A stretch of 64,000 bases of DNA from an uncultured Lachnoclostridium sp. (GCA_946499505.1 CAMMSL010000001.1:186001-250000); one strand, 5' to 3'; positions 17,241 through 26,655 are shown, counted from the first letter of the stretch. A program made the numbers and translations. Notes: generated by a model not told the origin, from the sequence alone.

Positions 17241-17287
17241 ACTATGTGCGCAAAAGCGGAAAATCTAAGGTTTAGGAGGGTTCTATC

Positions 17288-17728
17288 GTGAGTCCAGTCA
17301 CTATTGTACTGATTGTTGTTCTCGTTGTACTGATCGCAGCCTGCATTGCTCTGTATTTTTTCGGAAAAAAAGCTGAAAAGAGACAGGCTGAACAGCAGGA
17401 GCAGATGGATGCAGCAGCTCAGACAGTCAGCATGCTCGTAATCGATAAAAAGAAGATGAAACTAAAAGAGGCAGGTCTCCCTGCAGTTGTCCTTGAAAAC
17501 ACGCCGAAATATCTGAGGCGTACAAAAGTACCGGTCGTTAAGGCAAAAGTCGGCCCAAGGATCATGACTCTGATGTGTGACGGCAAAGTATTTGAAGTTA
17601 TTCCTGTGAAGAAAGAAATCAAAGCCGTAGTCAGCGGACTTTACATAACAGGGATCAAAAGCGTCAGAGGCGGTTCCATCGAGCAGCCGCAGAAGAAGAA
17701 AGGTTTCTTCCGCCGGAATAAATCGTGA
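17288..17728 (+). CDS. Small single-pass membrane protein of unknown function
   Basis: The 146-residue product begins at a GTG with AGGAGGG 7 bases upstream. Residues 4-26 form one strongly hydrophobic helix. A charged Glu/Gln/Lys coiled-coil-like stretch follows (27-45), then a basic cytoplasmic domain with beta-strand character (VPVVKAKVGPRIMTLMCDGKVFEVIPVKKEI) ending in a Lys/Arg tail. It reads like a conserved Lachnospiraceae hypothetical protein. I do not recognise a named domain. It lies next to the palindromic element at 17751-18130. Confidence 0.8.
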   Translation: MSPVTIVLIVVLVVLIAACIALYFFGKKAEKRQAEQQEQMDAAAQTVSMLVIDKKKMKLKEAGLPAVVLENTPKYLRRTKVPVVKAKVGPRIMTLMCDGKVFEVIPVKKEIKAVVSGLYITGIKSVRGGSIEQPQKKKGFFRRNKS

Positions 17729-17750
17729 TCATATGGTTTTAAAACTTTTC

Positions 17751-17933
17751 GTTTACGGGCCGGATAGCCTAATCCAGAACCGTTCCGCTCTACCTCAAAG
17801 ATTTGAATGGATGTAACGTCGGTATCAAATGTTCGTTCAATGGAACTCCATTTGTACCGCCTAACATCCAGAACAAATGCTTTTCGGAACGCTCCCACTT
17901 AATGTTCTGTATTAGGCTATCCGGCCCGTAAAC
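17751..17933. repeat. 183-bp palindromic element (copy 1) with nested hairpin
   Basis: The ends are a perfect 23-base inverted repeat (17751-17773 and 17911-17933). Pairing continues inward (AGAAC with GTTCT, CGTTCC with GGAACG). A nested hairpin at 17808-17870 has a 17-base apical region (17832-17848) that can itself fold as GTTC-AATG-GAAC. Nothing codes for protein convincingly. Its loop and a 26-base arm recur in copy 2 downstream. Confidence 0.75.
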
Positions 17934-18036
17934 TTTCTTTTTTCAAGACATAAAGATCAGATTCATCGGCAGGTATCGCCGCAGTTGTAATTTCATCGAT
18001 CTCTGAGTAATACTCCAATATTAAAAGCATTAGTCT

Positions 18037-18130
18037 TAGATGTAACAGTGGCAGGAGATGTTCGTCCAAAGGGACTCCATCTCCTGCCACTGTTACATCT
18101 ACACAATCTTTGAGGTAAAGCGGAACGGTT
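18037..18130. repeat. Palindromic element (copy 2): 24-bp hairpin plus inverted arm
   Basis: A perfect 24-base stem (18037-18060 with 18078-18101) carries a 17-base apical segment (18061-18077) identical to that of copy 1 at 14 positions. Its inner stem changes from GTTC/GAAC to GTCC/GGAC, a compensatory change. The adjoining segment 18105-18130 is the reverse complement of 17778-17803 at 25 of 26 positions. The element lies between two converging genes. Confidence 0.75.
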
Positions 18131-18171
18131 TTGCGTTATCATATATACTCCGAAAACGTCCCCTATTTATT

Positions 18172-18651
18172 TTAACTGCTGAGCACAGTAAAATCCGGAT
18201 CGTTTTTGGACATAATATTCATTTTGATCTTACAGTCAGCCAGAGGTTCATGGTTGACGTCTAGTTCATAGTCAAGATCAACTTTGATCTTGTCGTCATC
18301 GACGCTGACCTCCATATTTTTTGTATTTACTCCGATCAGCATCTGTCCGTAAGGCGTGCGGTAGTATGTCTGATTCTTCCTGTTTCTCTCAAAGATCATA
18401 TGAGAACTGGAAGCGCCGCTCTTCATAATCTCTATACTGTCAGTTCCGGTGATCTTGATCTTATTTCGGATCGTCCCGGCCATCCCTTCAAGCACCTCTT
18501 CATAGATAATATAGTGCTTTCCGTTTTTACAGTAATAATTCGCCGGAGTCACGACTTCGATATTGTCGTCTCCCGTCTCATATCCTGCTGTCGGATCATT
18601 CATGATATCAATATGTTTTCCCGATATGCTGACCAATACTTCCTTTGTCAT
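18172..18651 (-). CDS. DUF1934 (YwiB-like) beta-barrel protein
   Basis: The 159-residue protein matches the DUF1934/YwiB lipocalin-like family: VLVSISGKHIDI, a central KHYIIYEEVLEGMAGTIRNKIKITG pattern (in parts), and a C-terminal DLDYELDVNHEPLADCKIKMNI. Molecular function is unknown. It begins 4 bases after murI ends, so it is the last gene of the dnaE-pfkA-murI group or a murI-linked gene. Confidence 0.9.
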   Translation of the reverse strand: MTKEVLVSISGKHIDIMNDPTAGYETGDDNIEVVTPANYYCKNGKHYIIYEEVLEGMAGTIRNKIKITGTDSIEIMKSGASSSHMIFERNRKNQTYYRTPYGQMLIGVNTKNMEVSVDDDKIKVDLDYELDVNHEPLADCKIKMNIMSKNDPDFTVLSS

Positions 18652-18654
18652 TTC

Positions 18655-19476
18655 CTAATACTCTTCTATATTTACAACATTTGTCGTAGGCACATCAAAC
18701 GGCATCACTGTATTTGCAAACTTGCGGAATTTCTCTGCCGCATCGCTCACATAAAAAGAATACCTGCTGTGCTCTCCCGACTCACCGTTATTTTCCATTC
18801 CCTGTTCATGGAGAAGTTTCTTCAGATCCATCGCGGTCTCATACGCCGGGTTGACGATCTGGATCTTCTCTCCCATATATTCTCTGATCTTTGATCTGAG
18901 AAGCGGGTAATGCGTGCACCCGAGGATCATTGCGTCGATATCCGAGCTCCGCATGGACTCCAGATAGTACTCTATGATCTCCTGTGTCACCACATGATCT
19001 TTAAAGCCCTCTTCCACCAGAGGTACAAAAAGAGGGCAGGCTTTCTCGATCACAGTGACATCCGGCGCCATCGAATGAATGATCTTTGTGTACATTCCGC
19101 TCTGGACTGTTGCATCCGTCCCCACAACCCCTACCTTCCGGTTTCTGGTCGCCTCGACTGCTGCACGCGCTCCCGGTATGACAACCCCCATTACCGGAAC
19201 GTCGAACTCATCCCTGACTGCATCAAGCGCCAGTGCGCTCGCCGTATTACAGGCGATCACGATAGCCTTGACTTCTTTTGTTTTCAGGAAACGGATGATC
19301 TGTTCCGAGAAGCGGATGATCGTGTTCTGCGATTTGCTTCCGTAGGGAACTCTCGCCGTATCCCCGAAATATACGATGTTCTCATTCGGGAGCTGACGGG
19401 AAATCTCCCTTGCAACCGTCAGCCCGCCTACACCGGAATCAAACACACCTACCGGTGCTGTATTCCTGTTCTCCAT
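18655..19476 (-). CDS. murI: Glutamate racemase
   Basis: MurI makes D-glutamate for peptidoglycan. The 273-residue protein has FDSGVGGLTV (12-21), YFGDTARVPYG (37-46), catalytic Cys76 in ACNTAS and Cys187 in GCTHYPLL, plus the GVVIPGARAAVE loop. The active site is complete. It is downstream of pfkA and 3 bases upstream of the DUF1934 gene on the same strand. Confidence 0.96.
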   Translation of the reverse strand: MENRNTAPVGVFDSGVGGLTVAREISRQLPNENIVYFGDTARVPYGSKSQNTIIRFSEQIIRFLKTKEVKAIVIACNTASALALDAVRDEFDVPVMGVVIPGARAAVEATRNRKVGVVGTDATVQSGMYTKIIHSMAPDVTVIEKACPLFVPLVEEGFKDHVVTQEIIEYYLESMRSSDIDAMILGCTHYPLLRSKIREYMGEKIQIVNPAYETAMDLKKLLHEQGMENNGESGEHSRYSFYVSDAAEKFRKFANTVMPFDVPTTNVVNIEEY

Positions 19477-19580
19477 AATAACCTGCTCTCCCGTGTTACT
19501 CTGATATATATCCGTTCAGCTGCGCTATTTGCAGAGATGCACTCACATATTGACTGCTGCTGAACTGTTTTACTTTTATA

Positions 19581-20594
19581 TTACAGTGCCAGTGTTTTCG
19601 CTACTTCATACTGGTAATTGGAGATTGATTTCTTCATAGCCAGTGCCTCTTCGATATCAAAATCTACGAACTGGCCGTCCTTGTATCCTACAACACGGTT
19701 TGTCTTGCCCTGCAGGAGAAGATCAACTGCCATAGATCCCATAATAGATGCATAAACACGATCTTTACATGTCGGGCTTCCGCCACGCTGCATGTGTCCA
19801 AGGATCGTTGCTCTTGTCTCCATTCCAGTTGCCTCTTCGATCCTCTTTGCCATGTTGATAGAATCACCGATACCCTCGGCATTGATGATGATATAGTTTT
19901 TCTTTCCTCTCTTCTGGCACTCTTTGATATCTGCGATAATAGCCTGCTCGTCGTAGTCATGCTCCTCCGGCATCAGGATACGCTCAGCGCCATTGGCGAT
20001 ACCGCACCAAAGAGCAAGATATCCTGCGTCACGTCCCATAACCTCTATAATACTGCAGCGTTCATGGGAGGTAGAAGTATCACGTACTTTATCGATTGCT
20101 TCCATAGCTGTGTTTACAGCTGTATCGAATCCGATCGTATAATCTGTACATGCGATATCCAGATCGATCGTTCCCGGAATACCGATCGTATTCACACCAA
20201 GATTTGCCAGCTTCTGTGCGCCTGCAAATGAACCGTCACCACCGATGACTACAAGTCCGTCGATGCCGTATTTCTTACAGATCGCTGCTGCTTTCTGCTG
20301 TCCTTCCTCTGTCCGCATTGATTTACAACGTGCTGTCTGAAGGATCGTACCTCCGCGCTGAATTGTATCGGACACATCACGAGCAGACAAGTCAATAATC
20401 TCCTCTTTGAGCAGTCCGTGATATCCTCTGCGGATACCGCGTACTTTCAGGCCTTTAGAAAGAGCAGTACGGACAACTGCACGGATTGCAGCATTCATTC
20501 CCGGTGCGTCGCCACCGCTTGTAAGAACTCCGATCGTACGGATACGGTCTTCAAAATCTTCTGCATACTTTTCCATTTCATTATTCTCTGCCAT
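19581..20594 (-). CDS. pfkA: ATP-dependent 6-phosphofructokinase
   Basis: PfkA phosphorylates fructose 6-phosphate in glycolysis. The start at 20594 is chosen because GGTGGAG precedes it. The 337-residue product has LTSGGDAPGMNAAIR (24-38), VIGGDGS (116-122), the catalytic loop GTIDLDI (141-147), and MGRDAGYLAL. D144 and D146 are kept, but the residue between them is Leu145 where most bacterial enzymes have Asn. It lies 87 bp after dnaE on the same strand, a standard dnaE-pfkA pair. Confidence 0.95.
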   Translation of the reverse strand: MAENNEMEKYAEDFEDRIRTIGVLTSGGDAPGMNAAIRAVVRTALSKGLKVRGIRRGYHGLLKEEIIDLSARDVSDTIQRGGTILQTARCKSMRTEEGQQKAAAICKKYGIDGLVVIGGDGSFAGAQKLANLGVNTIGIPGTIDLDIACTDYTIGFDTAVNTAMEAIDKVRDTSTSHERCSIIEVMGRDAGYLALWCGIANGAERILMPEEHDYDEQAIIADIKECQKRGKKNYIIINAEGIGDSINMAKRIEEATGMETRATILGHMQRGGSPTCKDRVYASIMGSMAVDLLLQGKTNRVVGYKDGQFVDFDIEEALAMKKSISNYQYEVAKTLAL

Positions 20595-20681
20595 GTTTTC
20601 TCCACCTTTCCATAAAGTCAGATAACTGCAAAAATCTCTAATTGAAAAAATTTTAACAATTCCGAACATATTTTACCGTAT

Positions 20682-23600
20682 TTAGAAGTGGTTTTCAATA
20701 GCTTTTTCGACCACTTTTACACGGCTTTCCCCGAAATGATTCATCAGTCTGCTCAAAACCTGCTGATTGATCCTGATATTTCTATTTCTCGGAAGCCTTT
20801 TTATTGCTCTCTCCTTCGCACAGTAGATCACGACCTCGTCTTCTCCCTCGGAGTCTGCCAGATAGCCATAGACAATCTGCTCATTCTCCAGGAAATCCGC
20901 CTTGTCCGGGAACTGTATCCACAGTTCTTTCTTCGTCTTCTCGAACGGAATTACCTTCTCGCAGATCAATTTACTGGCTTTCTCGTCCTCCTCGGACACC
21001 CGTCCTCTGATAAATACTTTGTTGTCCACCTCAAGATACTCGCGGTTTTTCTCATAATCTCTGGGGAATACTACTACCTCTACAGTGCCCAGCAGGTCTT
21101 CCACGGTAACGAATGCCATCATCTGATTGGTCTTCGTATGTTTGACTGTCTTATCCGTGATCATACCGCCGATGATCTCCCGTGCTCCGTCATGCACTTT
21201 CGATCGTCCATTCTCCTCATCCGGCTGGAAATCAAGTGTCGTTGCAGAGATCATTTTCCGCCATTTCTCCTCATACTCTTCCAGCGGATGCCCGCTGATA
21301 TAGATGCCGAGGACCTCCTTCTCGAACGCTAACAGGTTTTCTTTTGTATATTCACCGACATCTGGCATCTTGATCTGAAATTCACTTTTCTGCTCTTCGC
21401 CGACCAGATCGAACAGGCTCATCTGTCCGGACATGGAATACTTCTTTTCCTGATTCACATGATCCACGATCTGGATATAAATACTCATAAACTGCTTGCG
21501 CGTGCCGCCCAGGGTATCCAGAGCCCCCGCCTTGATCAGATTCTCGATCGTTCTTTTATTGAGCACGTCTTTTGCTGACATACGGGTAATAAAGTCTTCC
21601 AGGGTCTTAAACGGACCAAAGGCATCCCTTTCCTCCGTTATCGCCTGCACTACCGGGCGTCCGATGCTCTTGATGGCAGCCAGTCCGTAGCGGATATTTC
21701 CGCCGTCAACAGAGAAATCTGCCTCGCCTTTGTTGATATCCGGGGGCAGGATCTGTACATCCATCTGACGGCAGGCATAAATATATTCTGCAACTTTGGA
21801 TGGATTCTCGATCACGGACGTCATCAGCGCCGCCATAAATTCCACCGGATAATAGTACTTCAGCCATGCAGTCTGATAGGCTACCACCGCATAAGCTGCG
21901 GCATGGGATTTGTTAAATGCATATTTGGCAAAATCGATCATCTCATCGTAGATCTTATTCGCCGTCTTTTCATCGATTCCGTTCTTGATACACCCCGGCA
22001 CATTATTCTCTTCGTCTCCATAGACGAAAATCTGGCGTTCTTTCTGCATTACGTCGCCTTTTTTCTTGGACATAGCGCGGCGCAGAAGATCGCTTCGTCC
22101 CAGTGTATATCCGGCAAGGTCACGCACGATCTGCATGACCTGCTCCTGATAGACGATACATCCGTATGTGGGCTCCAGGATCGGCTTTAGCTGAGGACAG
22201 TCATATGTGATCGATGACGCATCATTTTTTCCCTTGATATACTGGGGAATGAAATCCATGGGGCCTGGACGGTATAAAGAGATGCCGGCGATAATATCTT
22301 CCAGACTGTGGGGTTTCAGCTCTTTCATAAAGCTCTTCATCCCTGCGCTCTCGAGCTGGAAGATACCGTCTGTCTTTCCGGTTCCAATGTAATCCATTAC
22401 TTTCTGGTCATTATAGTCGATCTTCTCCATATCCAGATCCGGACGCTTGCGGCGCACCATATTTACCGCGTTCTGGATAACTGTCAGGGTACGCAGCCCC
22501 AGGAAATCCATTTTCAAAAGTCCCAGTTCCTCAAGTGTCGTCATGGTAAACTGGGTCGTGATCGTTCCATCCGCCGCCCTTGAGAGCGGTACATACTCAT
22601 CTACCGACTTCTGACTGATCACCACACCTGCCGCATGCATGGAACTGTGGCGCGGAAGCCCTTCGAGACGTTTGCCCATGTCGATCAGTGTCTTTACCTG
22701 CTCGTCTGTCTCATAAGTCCGGCGCAGTTCCGGATTCTCCTTGAGCGCTTTATCGATCGTGATATTCAGTTCCTGGGGGATCATCTTGGCGATGGAATCC
22801 ACAAATGCATAAGGCAGGTCCATGACACGCCCCACATCACGGAGCACTCCGCGGGCGGCCAGCGTACCGAACGTGACGATCTGGACTACCCGGTCCTTTC
22901 CATATTTGCGCACAACATAATCGATCACTTCCTGCCGTCTCTCAAAGCAGAAGTCCACGTCGATATCGGGCATGGACACACGCTCCGGATTCAGGAAACG
23001 CTCGAACAGGAGCTGGTAGCGGATAGGATCAATGGTCGTGATCCCCAGGCAGTAGGACACGATACTTCCCGCCGCGGATCCTCGTCCCGGCCCGACCGCG
23101 ATTCCGTGGTCTTTTGCGTATTTGATGAAATCCCACACGATAAGGAAGTAATCTACGTATCCCATGTTTTTGATCGTGTCTAATTCATAGGTCAGACGAT
23201 CCTTCAGTTCCTGCGTCGGTTCACCATACCGTTTCTCAAGGCCTTCCCAGCAGAGTTTCTGGAGATATTCCCAGGAAGTGTATCCATCGGGTACATCATA
23301 TTTCGGGAGCTTTGTTACTCCAAACTCAATCTCTACATTACACCTGTCCGCAATCCTCTGTGTGTTGTCCAGCGCCTGCAGTGCATATGGAAACAGCTTT
23401 TCCATCTCTTCAGGAGATTTTACATAATACTGTCCTCCCTCATAGCGCATCCGGTTCTCATCCGTCAGCTTCTTGCCGGTCTGGATGCACAAAAGAATAT
23501 CGTGCGGCACCGCATCCTCGGCATAAGTGTAGTGTACATCATTTGTGACCACCAGCTCAATCCCGGTCTCCTCAGACATTTTCAAAAGCTGCTGGTTCAC

Positions 23601-24155
23601 AAGAGCCTGATCCGGAAGTCCGTGATCCTGAAGCTCAAGGAAATAATTATCCTCGCCGAAAATATCCCTGTACTCCAGAGCTTTCTTCTTCGCCTCATCA
23701 TAGAGTCCCTTTACAATATAACGCTGGACTTCACCGGCGAGACATGCGCTCAAAGCTATGATCCCGCCATGATACTGTCTGAGCAGTTCTTTATCCACAC
23801 GCGGCCGGTAATAGTATCCCTCAACAAACCCCTTTGATACGATTTTCATCAGATTTGCATAGCCCTCGTTATTCTCTGCCAGAAGCACAAGATGATAATA
23901 TCTGTCGTCTCCTCCTGTCACTTCCCGGTCGAATCTGGAATTAGGCGCCACATAGACCTCGCAGCCAAGGATCGGCTTGATTCCCTGTGCGCGCGCTTCC
24001 TTATAGAAATCGATCACACCGTACATCACACCGTGGTCTGTAATCGCAGCGCTGTCCATGCCGAGTTCTTTCACCCGGGCCACGTATTCTTTTATCTTGT
24101 TTGATCCGTCCAGCAGACTATACTCTGTATGGACATGCAAATGTACAAAACTCAT
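20682..24155 (-). CDS. dnaE: DNA polymerase III alpha subunit (DnaE type)
   Basis: This is a replicative polymerase subunit. The 1157-residue product starts at the ATG at 24155, preceded by AGAGGTGGA. It contains the PHP domain (HLHVHTEYSLLDG, TDHGVMYG), the polymerase core with PDIDVDFCFERR (two catalytic Asp in the DIDVD motif), GPGRGSAAGS, and YQEQVM, then helix-hairpin-helix and OB domains (IGGMITDKTVKHTKTNQMMAFVTVED in parts). The sliding-clamp-binding motif QMSLFDLVG lies near residue 912. pfkA follows in the same operon. The length is typical of Clostridia DnaE, and PolC is not in this window. Confidence 0.96.
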   Translation of the reverse strand: MSFVHLHVHTEYSLLDGSNKIKEYVARVKELGMDSAAITDHGVMYGVIDFYKEARAQGIKPILGCEVYVAPNSRFDREVTGGDDRYYHLVLLAENNEGYANLMKIVSKGFVEGYYYRPRVDKELLRQYHGGIIALSACLAGEVQRYIVKGLYDEAKKKALEYRDIFGEDNYFLELQDHGLPDQALVNQQLLKMSEETGIELVVTNDVHYTYAEDAVPHDILLCIQTGKKLTDENRMRYEGGQYYVKSPEEMEKLFPYALQALDNTQRIADRCNVEIEFGVTKLPKYDVPDGYTSWEYLQKLCWEGLEKRYGEPTQELKDRLTYELDTIKNMGYVDYFLIVWDFIKYAKDHGIAVGPGRGSAAGSIVSYCLGITTIDPIRYQLLFERFLNPERVSMPDIDVDFCFERRQEVIDYVVRKYGKDRVVQIVTFGTLAARGVLRDVGRVMDLPYAFVDSIAKMIPQELNITIDKALKENPELRRTYETDEQVKTLIDMGKRLEGLPRHSSMHAAGVVISQKSVDEYVPLSRAADGTITTQFTMTTLEELGLLKMDFLGLRTLTVIQNAVNMVRRKRPDLDMEKIDYNDQKVMDYIGTGKTDGIFQLESAGMKSFMKELKPHSLEDIIAGISLYRPGPMDFIPQYIKGKNDASSITYDCPQLKPILEPTYGCIVYQEQVMQIVRDLAGYTLGRSDLLRRAMSKKKGDVMQKERQIFVYGDEENNVPGCIKNGIDEKTANKIYDEMIDFAKYAFNKSHAAAYAVVAYQTAWLKYYYPVEFMAALMTSVIENPSKVAEYIYACRQMDVQILPPDINKGEADFSVDGGNIRYGLAAIKSIGRPVVQAITEERDAFGPFKTLEDFITRMSAKDVLNKRTIENLIKAGALDTLGGTRKQFMSIYIQIVDHVNQEKKYSMSGQMSLFDLVGEEQKSEFQIKMPDVGEYTKENLLAFEKEVLGIYISGHPLEEYEEKWRKMISATTLDFQPDEENGRSKVHDGAREIIGGMITDKTVKHTKTNQMMAFVTVEDLLGTVEVVVFPRDYEKNREYLEVDNKVFIRGRVSEEDEKASKLICEKVIPFEKTKKELWIQFPDKADFLENEQIVYGYLADSEGEDEVVIYCAKERAIKRLPRNRNIRINQQVLSRLMNHFGESRVKVVEKAIENHF

Positions 24156-24188
24156 GTTCCACCTCTGATAACACAATTGCAATTACAA

Positions 24189-24221
24189 AAAGGCGGTTCC
24201 CTTACTGCGGAAACCGCCTTT
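24189..24221 (-). terminator. Terminator of the HPr-like gene
   Basis: AAAGGCGGTT pairs with AACCGCCTTT and is followed by T residues on the minus strand. It isolates the HPr-like gene from dnaE. Confidence 0.85.
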
Positions 24222-24251
24222 GCCTGTCATGTCTTTCATTACAAGGAATAC

Positions 24252-24494
24252 TTAGTTATTTCCTCCGTCAAGCATGAACTTGATCAGTCTGTCTGTATCT
24301 TCTTTCTCATAAGCGATAACCTCAAGCTCCGGAATCTCGCCGTTTGAGAAAATATTAGCCATAGATACATACTGGGAAAGTTTGGATTTCAGGTTCAGTC
24401 TGTCTCCTTCACCTGTCACGAGCTCCACTTTGCCTTTACAATCGTCAATAACCTTGAAAAATCCTTCTATATCTGTGATGTTCTGAACTTTCAT
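24252..24494 (-). CDS. HPr-fold protein lacking the phosphorylatable histidine
   Basis: The 80-residue product starts at 24494 with AAGGAG upstream. The strand-helix pattern KVQNITDIEGFFKVIDDCKG, VELVTGEG, RLNLKSKLSQYVSM, PELEVIAYEKEDTDRLIKFM matches the open-faced sandwich of HPr. The first conserved strand-loop has no His15 and no clear regulatory Ser46, so it is unlikely to carry PTS phosphate. Similar orphan HPr-like proteins are common in Clostridia and have no assigned role. It forms a single-gene unit with its own terminator. Confidence 0.65.
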   Translation of the reverse strand: MKVQNITDIEGFFKVIDDCKGKVELVTGEGDRLNLKSKLSQYVSMANIFSNGEIPELEVIAYEKEDTDRLIKFMLDGGNN

Positions 24495-24590
24495 GATATG
24501 TTCTCCTTTCTCTTTGCTCACATCTTTAGTTAAATCAACTATATTCGGAGAACCTGCGGTAATTTATTCCACACGCACTCCTACTGACTA

Positions 24591-25430
24591 TTATAACCGA
24601 TTTACATCGGATTGCAAGGTTATTTTTGCCTCACCGATGTTTATTTTTCCCTGTTTCAGCAGTCTTCCGACCGCCCTCTTAAATGCGGCTTTGCTCATCC
24701 CCAGTTCATCGCGGATACGTTCCGGGTCCGCCTTATCAGTAAACGGAAGCATACCGCCGTTTTTCTCAATTCGCTCCATGATCTTCTGTGCGTCAGCATC
24801 CATCTGCTCCGGAATCCGGTGCCTGATACTCAGATCCAGCTTGCCGTCCGCTTTCACTGCCGCCACACGCGCTTCGATCTGCTGTCCCACATACATTTTC
24901 CCATAGACTTCCCGTCTCGGAATCAGTGCGGAAAACTGATCATCTACCGCCACGAACACGCCGAAATCACGGCTGATCTCATAGACAGTTCCATGTACTG
25001 TATCATCTTTTTTATAAGGAGAGTCCGTGCGAAGGAGCTGATAAACCTTCATCGTGGCACAGAGCCGCCCGCTCTTATCAATATACAGACTTACAAAACA
25101 TTTATCGCCTTTCTCTACTTTTGTCGTCTGCTCCTTGAACGGAAGCAGCAGGTCTTTCTCCAGTCCCCAGTCGAGGAACGCTCCGATACGCCCCACGTCT
25201 GCCACTTCCAGCACTGCCAGTCTGCCAAGTGTGATCCTGGGTTCTTTCGTTGTCGCGATCATCCGGTCGGATGAATCCTTGTACAGGAATACCTCGATCG
25301 GATCTCCCACTTCTATTCCTGCGGGGACTTGTTTCTTCGGAAGAAGCACGCGCTCCTCATCGCTGCCCAGATAAACACCGAAATCTACTTTTTTGACGAC
25401 AGTCAGAACCTGTCTTTCCCCTAATCTCAT
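24591..25430 (-). CDS. cvfB: S1-type RNA-binding protein CvfB
   Basis: The 279-residue protein has the CvfB layout of three tandem S1-like OB folds and a C-terminal winged helix. The second S1 domain starts near 70 (LAVLEVADVGRIGAFLDWGLEKDLLLP, in parts), the third near 142 (VHGTVYEISRDFGVFVAVDDQFSALIP), and the winged helix covers about 210-279 (DELGMSKAAFKRAVGRLLKQGKI). CvfB homologues affect virulence gene expression and RNA stability in Gram-positive bacteria. It is monocistronic with its own strong promoter at 25514-25543. Confidence 0.92.
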   Translation of the reverse strand: MRLGERQVLTVVKKVDFGVYLGSDEERVLLPKKQVPAGIEVGDPIEVFLYKDSSDRMIATTKEPRITLGRLAVLEVADVGRIGAFLDWGLEKDLLLPFKEQTTKVEKGDKCFVSLYIDKSGRLCATMKVYQLLRTDSPYKKDDTVHGTVYEISRDFGVFVAVDDQFSALIPRREVYGKMYVGQQIEARVAAVKADGKLDLSIRHRIPEQMDADAQKIMERIEKNGGMLPFTDKADPERIRDELGMSKAAFKRAVGRLLKQGKINIGEAKITLQSDVNRL

Positions 25431-25513
25431 ACTGTTCCTTCTCCTTTTTTCTGCCGGTTATACGCCATTTTCCCCGCAGTACGGCGGGATTTCTGTCTTC
25501 TCTGAATGCCGCT

Positions 25514-25543
25514 ATTATAGTCCAGAGTCCGGCAGCTTGTCAA
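25514..25543 (-). promoter_or_regulatory. Promoter of cvfB
   Basis: On the minus strand TTGACA (25538-25543) and TATAAT (25514-25519) are separated by 18 bases, ahead of cvfB at 25430. Both hexamers are perfect consensus. Confidence 0.85.
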
Positions 25544-25585
25544 TATATGGTCCCGCGGGTTTATCATAAGGTACATTCCCCACAT

Positions 25586-26590
25586 TTACAGCTTCCTGAC
25601 TGATTTTCTTCTGGAAAGCTCCACGTTCAGCACAATATTCTCCGCAGGGCTGTCCGGCTCCCTGATATTTTTCATAAGAAGCTCGCAGGTCACCAGTGCT
25701 TTCTTCTTAATATCCTGACGCACCGTTGTAAGGGGAGGCGTGACTAGCTCACTCATGGACAGATCGTCAAACCCTATAACCGACAGGTCTTTCGGAATGC
25801 TCAATCCCTTTCTGTATGCTTCCGAGTAGATCTGGTACGCACAGTTGTCGGCAGTAGTGAAAATACCTGTCACCGGATTGTCCCCGCTGCAAAGCCGTAC
25901 CAACTCTCCCCCCAGATCTTGTACGCCCAGATTAATAAAATTCTCCTGCGCCAGAGAGATTCCTGCTTTGCGCAGTACAGAAACAAATCCTCTGAGTCTG
26001 TGCATGACAACACCGTTGTCCAGAGCTTCCGGTCCGTAAAACGCCACATTTCGGTGACCGTTTTCAAGAAAATACTCCGCCGCCAGCTCTCCGCCTCTGT
26101 AATCATCGATTCCCACATTTGTAATGCTGCGGACAGAACTGTAGCTGTCCGTAAAAATCAGAGGAATATGATTATTCTCCTGAAGTTTCCGTATACTCTC
26201 GTCAAACATCCCTATAAATACTGCACCTGCCACATTCCATGACTTCAGGCTGTAGGTAATCTCCGAGTAGTCTTTTACATAATGAAGCATCAGATCATAT
26301 CCCTCTTTCTTTATCTGAAGGGCAAGCTCTCCGAGAAAACAGCTTGTATAACTGTCTTCAAGAGGATTTCTGTCTTCGTCATACTCCTGCAGGAGCGCGG
26401 TGATCAGCCGAGAGGAACGGGACGCCAGCGCCCTCGCGGAGGAATTTGGAACATAGCCCATCTCCTGCGCAATTTTTTTAATCCTCTCGGAAGTCTCCTG
26501 CGAGACAGCCCCAGTCTTTCCGTTCATCACACGGGACACTGTCATACTGCTGACTCCTGCTTTTTCCGCAATGTCTTTTAAAGTAACCAT
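25586..26590 (-). CDS. LacI-family repressor of the sugar transporter/GH31 locus
   Basis: The 334-residue regulator starts at the ATG at 26590, giving the typical N-terminus VTLKDIAEKAGVSSMTVSRVMNG (helix-turn-helix plus hinge helix, in parts). The rest is a periplasmic-binding-protein fold effector domain with GIDDYRGGELAAEYFLENGH and a C-terminal IGFDDLSMSELVTPPLTTV. It is divergent from an ABC transporter operon. GTTANCG-type palindromes overlap both promoters, so it probably represses the operon and itself until an oligosaccharide or sugar binds. Confidence 0.93.
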   Translation of the reverse strand: MVTLKDIAEKAGVSSMTVSRVMNGKTGAVSQETSERIKKIAQEMGYVPNSSARALASRSSRLITALLQEYDEDRNPLEDSYTSCFLGELALQIKKEGYDLMLHYVKDYSEITYSLKSWNVAGAVFIGMFDESIRKLQENNHIPLIFTDSYSSVRSITNVGIDDYRGGELAAEYFLENGHRNVAFYGPEALDNGVVMHRLRGFVSVLRKAGISLAQENFINLGVQDLGGELVRLCSGDNPVTGIFTTADNCAYQIYSEAYRKGLSIPKDLSVIGFDDLSMSELVTPPLTTVRQDIKKKALVTCELLMKNIREPDSPAENIVLNVELSRRKSVRKL

Positions 26591-26655
26591 ATACCCATAA
26601 TTTCCTTTCCGTTTTGTCTCTTTTCCCGTACTTTCCATAGAAAATCTTTTCTATA

